A DNA stretch of 64,000 nucleotides from Diphasiastrum complanatum. Lineage: Eukaryota > Streptophyta > Lycopodiopsida > Lycopodiales > Lycopodiaceae. Made by a program: the position numbers and the translations under genes. The notes under the pieces were generated by a model. The model was not told the DNA's origin and did no database searches. It saw nothing but the letters and a program-made list of their open reading frames with translations. This document shows, piece by piece, positions 34,375 to 42,087 of this stretch; within the stretch, counting starts at the first letter, position 1, and every line of letters starts with the position of its first letter. The stretch is from positions 30,886,674-30,950,673 of the forward strand of contig CM055111.1 of NCBI GenBank assembly GCA_029204225.1. Reading direction: 5' to 3'.

Positions 34375-35619
34375 TGTTGTAAAGCTACCTTTACAAGCTT
34401 TACTTCCGGCGCCATCGGCGCCAGCTATGTCCCCGGCGCCAGCAGCGCCCCTGCTGCTCCCGGCGCCAACGGCGTCGGCGCCGCTCCCGGCGCCACTGTG
34501 ACCAGAATCCAGCCGGCGCCAAGTTCCTATGGCTGAAAATCTTTGATCGGTTCTAGCGAAGTCCAGAGAGCTCAGATCGATGTGCAATCACCTCACACGA
34601 TCTAGGCATGATTAAAGGAAGCCTGGGGATCAATAAAATCTAGAGAGAGAAAATGACTTTCTAGAAAGAGAAAATCCTAGAGAGAGAAAAACGTGCTTTA
34701 CCAGCTTGGGTAGAGTGCTTGGTATGAGGGGGGGTGCCGAATCACACCAATACTATAGGGGAGTGCGGGTTGCGACTCAGGGCGAGCTCCAACCAAGTCT
34801 CAGCCTCCCTTGCTGGAATGTTGTCATGGCTCTCGCCTTGGCATGCTAGCGCCCCGGAGACTAGGGTCGGTCACACACTTGAAATGTAACCTTCTCAGAT
34901 TTATCAATAAAGTGGGATTTTCCTCAAACTGACTCTGATTACCTTCTGGGTTTCAGTGTTCGGTAAAAGCGCCAGTTGTAAGGCCGCTTTCAAAATTTTT
35001 AACTTGGCACATAGCTGAGGGTCGTATCCCGGGACGCCAGCGGTATGCCGTCGGGACCATTCGGTCCGTGGCGCCAGCGGTATGCTGTCGGGACCATTTG
35101 GTCCAAGAACTGGTTGTTTCCATATTTGTCGCGGCTTGTGGTTCTGAGTGTTCCTTGCATGAACGTGAATGGGTTAAGCTCTTGGGGAACGGGCTCTAAC
35201 CTGTCGGCTGAGTTGGATGGCTTGCTTGGGTGGATGTTACCTGTTTATGGCTGTCCAGTCTGGCGTGGCGCCAGGTTGGCTTCCAGCGCTCGTGACGAAG
35301 CTTTCAGTTGGTTAAGTCTGATGTAAGTCAGACCGCTTGCTTGGAATGGATGTTACTCGTTTGTAACGAAGCTTCGAGTTGGTTAAGTTTGATGTATGTC
35401 GGGCGGCTTGCTTGGAGGGAAGTCACCCACGTCGGGACCCCCGATCTGGCATGGCGCCAGGTTGGATCTCAATGTTGGTTTTCGGAACTTCAAGTTGGTT
35501 AAGTCTGATCGTTGTTGGCGAGTTGGCTGCTTGTATGTCAAGTGGGTTTGGATGGCAAGAGTTGAAGGCTGGGAAGCTAAGTCGTGGTTCCCGGCTCCCT
35601 TTGGGATGTCTGCGCTACA
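34375..35619 (+). repeat. 5' LTR of the 34375-39430 element
   Basis: TG...CA termini. It carries ten GGCGCC palindromes by eye, seven of them within about 34409-34520. A polyadenylation-like AATAAA is at 34906-34911. There are two 37-base tandem units starting GCCAGCGGTATG (35036 and 35073), each with a GGACC-ATTCGGTCC-type hairpin. Three or four degenerate units of AGTTGGTTAAGTCTGATG occur between about 35305 and 35510. Open frames in it (for example 35045-35326) recur in the 3' LTR and have no recognisable product. Confidence 0.95.
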
Positions 35620-35621
35620 TG

Positions 35622-35633
35622 TGGTATCAGAGC
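35622..35633 (+). other. Primer-binding site, tRNA-Met
   Basis: TGGTATCAGAGC, a perfect match to the plant initiator tRNA-Met PBS, two bases after the 5' LTR. Confidence 0.95.
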
Positions 35634-35709
35634 CGACTGGCCGGTCAGCTATGCGAATCTCACGGAAATGGCCACGGTTTGGGGTTCATCAAGACAACTG
35701 TTGTGCAAG

Positions 35710-36095
35710 GTGCTGCCCACAGTGTAAGCACAGGTGCGTCCACGGTCGGGGTGGTCGGCAGAACGGGGGACTTGATGAGTCAAAGTGCTGCCCTTGAGGT
35801 GTAAGCACGGTCAGTTCTCGCGGTTCGGGCCTGGCGCTGTCTGCACGTAGGACGGATGAGGCAAAGTGCTGCCTAGGGAGGTGAAAGCACGGTCTGTACC
35901 TTGTGGGGTGCGGGGCGACATATTCGAACTGTACGGGTTAACCATTGATACAGAGATGCTGCTCGAATTCGGGTGTAAAGCACGGGTGGTTAGCTGCCGG
36001 TGCGGGATAGCTGCCGATCGTTTAGCTATAAGGGCTATCGACCAAAAAGTGGTGGGGCGTGACTGAGGCAATGTGCTGCTTAATGGTGAAAGCAC
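35710..36095 (+). repeat. Five iterated stem-loops downstream of the PBS
   Basis: The unit GTGCTGCC...GGTGWAAGCAC occurs at 35710-35731, 35785-35808, 35866-35890, 36073-36095, and as a variant (ATGCTGCT...GTAAAGCAC) at about 35956-35983. Each can pair GTGCT with AGCAC, leaving a loop of about 12-15 bases. Start-to-start spacing is 75, 81, 90 and 117 bases. The position just 3' of the PBS is where retroelement genomic RNAs usually carry packaging or dimerisation structures; that role here is inferred. Confidence 0.75.
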
Positions 36096-36373
36096 GGATA
36101 GTTGGAGGGGTGTCCTATGTGGGCTGATTCTGTGATCGATTTGTATGGGCGCGGCCAGGCAAAGGTCCGTTGGCAGGACCATCTCAAAGGGGGACCTTGC
36201 CTTTGTTACTTGTTAGTAAACCTGCCTGAGTGTCTTACTTGTACGTATTCGTGGTGAGTCTTAGTACTCGTGCTTTGCCTGGTTTGCATGATTGCTTGTG
36301 ATACAAGGAGCTGATGGCTCGAGAAGGAACCTTTTCTTTTGAAGGCTGATACCATTAAACAAAGAGGACTACA

Positions 36374-36875
36374 GAATCTGTGGGGCGGATTTGAAGTTCA
36401 AGTACTCACACGTGAACGACAACGAAACGACTCAATGTTTGCAAAGGATGGATGGCTAGCCTGTTTCTTGGGTTAGTTTCATTTGCGACAACGCCCACCA
36501 GACGCAAGCAAGAAGTCAAAAGTTGGAAAGGGCCATTTCAGGGGAGATCTTCTATGGAGCAGTTGGTCTTCATTTTGGGACGGCCACCTTCGGAACTGAA
36601 ACTCACTGAGCATGGGCGATATCCAGAATCTATGCGGCGGATTTGCAGTTCAAGTACTCGCACGTGAACGACAACGAAATGACTCAATGTTTGCAAAGGA
36701 TGGATGACTAGCCTGTTTCTTGGGTTAGTTTCATTTGCGACAACGCTCACCAGACGCAAGCAGGAAGTCAAAAGTTCGAAAGGGCAATTTCAGGGGAGAT
36801 CTTCTATAGCAGTTGGTCTTCATTTTGGGACGGCCACCTTCGGAACTGAAACTCACTGAGCATGGGTGATATCCA
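36374..36875 (+). repeat. 252-bp tandem duplication in the element interior
   Basis: Copies 36374-36625 and 36626-36875 share nearly all bases (for example CAAAGGATGGATG, GGAGATCTTCTAT, GGGACGGCCACCTTCGGAAC), differing by a 2-base gap and a few substitutions. The units have no conserved coding frame. Confidence 0.9.
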
Positions 36876-37259
36876 GTATCAGTTGGGTTTTTCCTCAAAG
36901 GAGAAAAGACTAGGATCCTCTTCAGAGATTGGCAACAAGTTGGATCGAGCCATAATCCTAGCCGATGGGAAGCAAAGTGTTGGAAAGGCTTTTTGTCCGA
37001 AGAACTCTACTCTAAAGTCCGATCAGCTGATTTATTAAGTGGAGGGGAACTATCACACACACCTCTTTCTTGGGGCAAATTTTGAATTAAAGTTGATCAA
37101 AATGGGGGCAAATTCAAGGTGACCTAGCCATACTCACACGAGGAGACTGGCAAACTTTGGACCTAATAAGTTGACAAGTTTTTGTTGTGGAAAGGAAAGT
37201 TTGTTATAGGCTTTCTCTGGACCAGCAATGATGAGGAAACATATGAGTACGCTGGCTTG

Positions 37260-37630
37260 TGTTACGTGTAAGGCAGCTGATCAATGAAGGAACTGAGAAA
37301 GTTGAGTCTTGCATGAGAGACTTGGTATTTCGAACGGACGCTAAGGGACAGTTCGCGTTGAGATCAGACTAGTGCAAACTCTGGGTGCATGTGTCTGATT
37401 CAAAGAGAGCTACTTGAAGCCAAGCTCGATGTACACTTCTTGTTTTGACTGTGAGGCAACTGACCAGTGATGGAATTGTGAAAGTCAAGTTTTGCGCGAC
37501 GGACATGGTGCTTCAAACAAACGCGAAGAGATAGTTCGGATGCGGATCAAACTGGTGCGATCCTTTGGCTTTCCACGAGGTCAATGGTTACATTTGGGCT
37601 GATTCAAAGAGCTACTTCAAGCTAAGTGAG
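37260..37630 (+). repeat. Degenerate tandem repeat, about 180-bp period
   Basis: Two diverged units, near 37268 and 37450, share GTGAGGCAACTGA/GTAAGGCAGCTGA, GAAAGTTGAGTCTTGC/GAAAGTCAAGTTTTGC, CAGTTCG/TAGTTCG and GATTCAAAGAG-GCTACTT. They differ at about a quarter of sites by eye. Non-coding. Confidence 0.65.
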
Positions 37631-38194
37631 AGGTGCATTGCGGAGTACTCAATCTTTGCCTACCTTAAAGAGCCAAGATGGAAAAGTATCAAGATCAGGC
37701 TGGGACAAGGAGAGAAATCAAGGTGCAGAAGCAACAAGGCACGAAGTGGACCATAAAGTGTGCAATCAAACGATAAATCCTTCGGCTCAGGGAGCCTTGA
37801 TACTTGTGCGGAACTGAACAAATCTGGAGCTCAGGGAGCTCAACACAAAGTGCATCAAGGACAAATCAGGAGCTCAAAGGAGTTCCAAAGTCGAAAGTCA
37901 GAAGCGACAGGGGCGAACATTTCAAAGAAAGGCCTCTGTCACCAGTTAATAAGGTTCTCGGGTTTTACGAAAGCGATATCAAATCTACGCTTTTCCCAGA
38001 CAAAGATATATTTTCAAGTTATGTAATTTTTCAGTACAAAGAGCTGAGCCTCCGACTTGTGGTGTGCCAGCTTCAATGTTCATAAAAAGTGGCCAGTAAA
38101 TTGAGTACTGTGCCAAGTAGCTTAAATGTATAGTTATTTTAATTGGGAGACACCTTTACTTTAATCTGACATCTGATGAGGACATCAGATTTTA

Positions 38195-38209
38195 TAAAGG
38201 TGGGGTGGA
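38195..38209 (+). other. Polypurine tract of the 34375-39430 element
   Basis: TAAAGGTGGGGTGGA directly abuts the 3' LTR (TGTTGTAAAGC at 38210), the expected plus-strand priming site. Confidence 0.8.
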
Positions 38210-39430
38210 TGTTGTAAAGCTACCTTTACAAGCTTTACTTCCGGCGCCATCGGCGCCAGCTATGTCCCCGGCGCCAGCAGCGCCCCTGCTGCTCCCGGCG
38301 CCGCTCCTGGCGCCACTGTGACCAGAATCCAGCCGGCGCCAAGTTCCTATGGCTGAAAATCTTTGATCGGTTCTAGCGAAGTCCAGAGAGCTCAGATCGA
38401 TGTGCAATCACCTCACACGATCTAGGCATGATTAAAGGAAGCCTGGGGATCAATAAAATCTAGAGAGAGAAAATGACTTTCTAGAAAGAGAAAATCCTAG
38501 AGAGAGAAAAACGTGCTTTACCAGCTTGGGTAGAGTGCTTGGTATGAGGGGGGGTGCCGAATCACACCAATACTATAGGGGAGTGCGGGTTGCGACTCAG
38601 GGCGAGCTCCAACCAAGTCTCAGCCTCCCTTGCTGGAATGTTGTCATGGCTCTCGCCTTGGCATGCTAGCGCCCCGGAGACTAGGGTCGGTCACACACTT
38701 GAAATGTAACCTTCTCAGATTTATCAATAAAGTGGGATTTTCCTCAAACTGACTCTGATTACCTTCTGGGTTTCAGTGTTCGGTAAAAGCGCCAGTTGTA
38801 AGGTCGCTTTCAAAATTTTTAACTTGGCACATAGCTGAGGGTCGTATCCCGGGACGCCAGCGGTATGCCGTCGGGACCATTCGGTCCGTGGCGCCAGCGG
38901 TATGCTGTCGGGACCATTTGGTCCAAGAACTGGTTGTTTCCATATTTGTCGCGGCTTGTGGTTCTGAGTGTTCCTTGCATGAACGTGAATGGGTTAAGCT
39001 CTTGGGGAACGGGCTCTAACCTGTCGGCTGAGTTGGATGGCTTGCTTGGGTGGATGTTACCTGTTTATGGCTGTCCAGTCTGGCGTGGCGCCAGGTTGGC
39101 TTCCAGCGCTCGTGACGAAGCTTTCAGTTGGTTAAATCTGATGCAAGTCAGACCGCTTGCTTGGAATGGATGTTACTCGTTTGTAACGAAGCTTCGAGTT
39201 GGTTAAGTTTGATGTATGTCGGGCGGCTTGCTTGGAGGGAAGTCACCCACGTCGGGACCCCCGATCTGGCATGGCGCCAGGTTGGATCTCAATGTTGGTT
39301 TTCGGAACTTCAAGTTGGTTAAGTCTGATCGTTGTTGGCGAGTTGGCTGCTTGTATGTCAAGTGGGTTTGGATGGCAAGAGTTGAAGGCTGGGAAGGGTT
39401 CCCGGCTCCCTTTGGGATGCCTGCGCTACA
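38210..39430 (+). repeat. 3' LTR of the 34375-39430 element
   Basis: 1,221 bp, nearly identical to the 5' LTR. Relative to it, 15 bases are missing in the GGCGCC cluster and 9 bases near 39396, leaving nine GGCGCC sites. It ends GCGCTACA, followed by the target duplication GTATG. Confidence 0.95.
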
Positions 39431-39790
39431 GTATGGGGGTCGTGCTCGCTGGCAAAGATCACATGTCTGAATATAATTTTTGGTGTCCTTATGAAGCGTA
39501 GGCCACCAACAAACTGACTGCAAAAGTTTGCGAATAGTAATATCTGTAGAGAAGTGTCCTCCGCCCATGCCTCCATGTGAAAACATAATTAATGTATTTC
39601 ATGCGGTAAAACACACCTTCGAAGAATATCATCCATTCTGCGACGATACAATTGTCCTCCAATCAATTGAAAAGGTTGAGCCTTATAAATCAATTGCCTC
39701 TTATGTACTTTGGCATGTTGAGTTGGCAAGCACAACATGGACCAAATTAAGTTGCAAGAATTTATACGTGCTAATCATTTTGTCTTAGCC
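39431..39790 (-). pseudogene. Ty3/gypsy integrase, proximal half (zinc domain)
   Basis: The minus-strand frame ending at the insertion gives an HHCC zinc-binding module: HGGMGGGHFSTDITIRKLLQ, then VCWWPTLHKDTKNYIQ, then TCDLCQRARPPY, with both His and both Cys kept. Upstream, QLIGGQLYRRRMDDILRRCV is the usual run-in to gypsy integrase, in another frame. The next residues after the target duplication, at 34374 downward, are already IIIATDYMTKWVEA. The roughly 45 residues that normally lie between, including the first catalytic Asp, were therefore lost before or at the insertion. Confidence 0.88.
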
Positions 39791-40262
39791 TATTCAACAT
39801 TAATTAACAGCCAAGTCTAAAAGAGAGGGTGGTCCTTTGCCCGATGATGTTATGAACCTAGTTTCATATTGCTATTGCTTGCAAGAAAAACCACATGCTA
39901 CCATATAAAATAAAAGTGAGGAGGTTTATTTTCAACTTTGAGGTTGTTATTCTTTTATTTAGGAGAAAACAAGCACTCTTTTTACATTATTATTACATAT
40001 TGTCCAATTGGGTAGAGTTATTTATTTTAGTGTAATTAAAGGGCATGCTCTCAACCTAGCCATTGTGTAGTGTCATCTAAGAAGGTTGATCCTCTTTCTT
40101 GTATGCTAGTCTTTATAGGAAGGGCATGCTCTCACCTTGGCCACACTCCATAGTGTCATCTAAGATGCGTAAAATCAGTTTTTAAATTTTTACAAAGAAA
40201 ATGGTGATGCCTCACCGAACGTAATCGGTGGGGCAAATTTTTTTTGACAAATATTTTTTTTA
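39791..40262. other. No gene; short tandem repeat
   Basis: AT-rich flank. A unit of about 80 bases containing AGGGCATGCTCTCA and AGTGTCATCTAAGA is repeated near 40041 and 40120. Confidence 0.6.
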
Positions 40263-40360
40263 CAGGCACCTTCTGGACACCGGAAGGTGCACGTAAAAAA
40301 ATTTACGTTTTTTACATGCACCCTCTGCCCAGAAGGTGCATGTAAAAAAAAATTTACATC
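40263..40360. repeat. Serial hairpins upstream of the LBD gene
   Basis: Four adjoining inverted repeats: GCACCTTC/GAAGGTGC (40266-40273 with 40283-40290); ACGTAAA/TTTACGT (40291-40308); the perfect 12-bp TTTACATGCACC/GGTGCATGTAAA (40311-40322 with 40335-40346); and ATGTAAA/TTTACAT (40340-40359). The third and fourth share sequence, so they are alternative foldings. It may be a foldback transposon or attenuator-like DNA; no target duplication was found. Confidence 0.75.
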
Positions 40361-41260
40361 AAAAAAAAAATGTAAAAACGCAATTCACGGAAGGGAAGGG
40401 CCGGAAGCCCGCGAAAAACCGTGCGCCCTGGGCCTCAGTCTTCCGCGGGCGGAAGGGCCTCGGAGCAGGACTCTATTTAGGTGACACCTTACCTCGCCAC
40501 CTGCGCCGGCCCCCTCGCCCCTTCTCTCTCTATAGCAGCCCCCTCCTCTCTCTGTCTCTCTCTCTAGCGGCCAGAAGGAAAGTTTGCTGGCTTGCTGCTT
40601 GTGCTCGATGCAGCTGTTCCTCCTCATCATCATCCATGCTAGTTTCTACATCTGGTGGGGGGATCGCTCACCGCCTTCCGCGCCCTCTCCTGTGATTTGC
40701 CACCACGTTACCTTGTAGGCTCACAGCTGCAGTTCAGTTGTGGCTACTTTTTTTGCTGCAAGATTTTTGGAATGTTTGTCAAAAGAGAGCTGCACCTTTT
40801 GGGTTCTAGTACAAAAAGTGTCCTGTTTATTGTGTGCAATATGCGGGCTGCAGGCCGCCATTTTTTCCTGGGAGATTGAGATTTTTGTGCTTCAAGTGCG
40901 CCAGCTTTTGTTGTTAATTCCATTGAAATGTTCTCCGGGACATGGGCTTGTAAGCATTTTTGTTGAAGGTTTTTGAGAAACTTCGTTTTTGTTTAAAAAT
41001 TTGAAAGTGCACTGGAAGCCCTTACACCTGGGATTCGGTCGCCTGATTCAGCATCACACTTTGTGGAAGAGATTGCAAATCAGTCGAAGTTTCGAATCTG
41101 TATCTGGGCAAACTGGGCAGACTGGGCTTGATTGCTGCCTCTTGACGATTGGATCAGTATGCTTGACTTTTGACTGAAATTTTCTGGTACATTCAATCGA
41201 GTGAATTCTGAATGAGATGACTAATTCGTAGGTGGTCTCATATTATATGCTTGTGAAATA
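40361..41260 (+). promoter_or_regulatory. 5' flank and probable leader of the LBD gene
   Basis: GC-rich sequence at about 40385-40465 (GGAAGGGCCGGAAGCCCGCG and relatives) is followed by CTCTATTTAGG (about 40471), a weak TATA candidate. A CT-rich tract (TCTCTCTCTGTCTCTCTCTC near 40546-40565) is typical of plant core promoters. The long ATG-poor stretch to 41261 may be leader with an intron, but I could not define splice sites. Confidence 0.45.
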
Positions 41261-42087
41261 ATGAACAACGCAAGCACGAATCAAGCTTGTTCTGCGTGCA
41301 AGTTTCAGAGACGTAGATGTTCTGCAGACTGCCCTTTGATTCGATACTTTCCTGCAGAACAAAATCAACGCTTTGTGAATTGCAAACGGCTGTTTGGAGT
41401 GAGCAATATGATCAGGTTTTTGAAGGATGCCGACCCTGCAGACAAAGATGACACCATGAAGTCGCTTATCTACGAGGCGGACGCAAGAGAAAGGGATCCA
41501 GTTCATGGTTGTCTTGGGATCGTCAATCGCCTAAAAGAAAAAGTGGCAAAGCTCGGGGAGGAGCTCCATGCGGCGCGAGGACAGTTGTACATATTAGAAC
41601 AACAGCATGCAACCTGCACCCTCTACCAGCAACATTTGGCTCAATGTCTGACTCCTGCTTGTGTTCCCGGCCCACCTCAGCTCCCTCCACACATGATGCC
41701 ATTCCAGTATGTCCACCCGAATGTTCCCTTTAATCTCGATGCGGGGTTGGAGTACGAATTAAGGCCTATAGTATACGAGCAAAGACAAGATTTTGTCAAT
41801 CTTTCAAGGCAAACGTATGAACCTACTCTCTTTAATAGGTAACCTGGGATATTTTTTTATTATAATATTTTTGCTGTAATTATTAGGTTGCATATTGTTG
41901 ATCTCCGACGGCAACCTGGGGCGATTCTTTAACCGTAATAATTAGGTTGCAAATTGTTGATTTCTCGGTTCACAGGTTCAACGAAGACATGACATTCAAC
42001 ATCGCTGGACCCCTGGTTAATCCAATAGCAGAACAAGAATTGAAAAGTGCAGCCGCTCTTTTCAGCTTGACATCAACGCAGCATTGA
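41261..42087 (+). CDS. LOB-domain (LBD/ASL) transcription factor, class I
   Basis: Plant-specific nuclear DNA-binding protein of 229 aa. Exons are 41261-41838 and 41976-42087; the intron 41839-41975 is GT-AG and joins in phase (AG|G, Arg). The LOB domain is complete: Cys block CX2CX6CX3C at residues 10-24 (CSACKFQRRRCSADC), GAS block with FGVSN at 45-49 and DPVHGC at 79-84, and a leucine-zipper-like LX6LX3LX6L at Leu91, 98, 102 and 109, which defines class I. Family knowledge: LBD proteins dimerise through this zipper and control organ boundaries, lateral organs, roots or pollen. The KFQRRRC Cys block, FGVSN and the MKSLIYEA stretch resemble the LBD22/LBD27 subgroup rather than LOB/AS2. The tail is Pro/Gln/Tyr-rich and ends SLTSTQH. 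The only clearly intact host gene here. Confidence 0.92.

Larger units (their letters stand above)
34375..39430 (+). mobile_element. Young non-autonomous LTR retrotransposon (LARD-like), TSD GTATG
   Basis: A complete 5,056-bp element: 5' LTR 34375-35619 (1,245 bp), perfect tRNA-Met PBS 35622-35633, non-coding interior, polypurine tract 38195-38209, 3' LTR 38210-39430 (1,221 bp). Both LTRs begin TGTTGTAAAGC and end GCGCTACA. The 5-bp target duplication GTATG is at 34370-34374 and 39431-39435. By eye the LTRs differ by about five substitutions and two gaps (15 and 9 bases), so insertion is recent. The 2.6-kb interior has no gag, protease, RT or integrase motif in any frame. Orientation is set by PBS and PPT. 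It must use proteins from an autonomous partner, which is not visible in this window. It is nested in a gypsy integrase. Confidence 0.95.

Noticed and set aside
34375-35619. CRISPR-like array because of regularly recurring GGCGCC blocks
   Set aside because: Repeats are six-base palindromes with irregular spacing inside a eukaryotic LTR; no cas genes exist here.
35045-35804. Several 60-140 aa frames in the LTR of the 34375-39430 element
   Set aside because: They recur in the 3' LTR because the LTRs are copies. They overlap each other in different frames and show no domain.
35811-36182. 123-aa minus-strand frame in the interior of the non-coding element
   Set aside because: It overlaps the iterated hairpins on the antisense strand, has no recognisable domain, and GC-rich sequence leaves frames open by chance.
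40336-40695. 119-aa Ser/Arg-rich frame upstream of the LBD gene
   Set aside because: Runs through hairpins and a CT-rich tract; composition-driven, with no conserved sequence.
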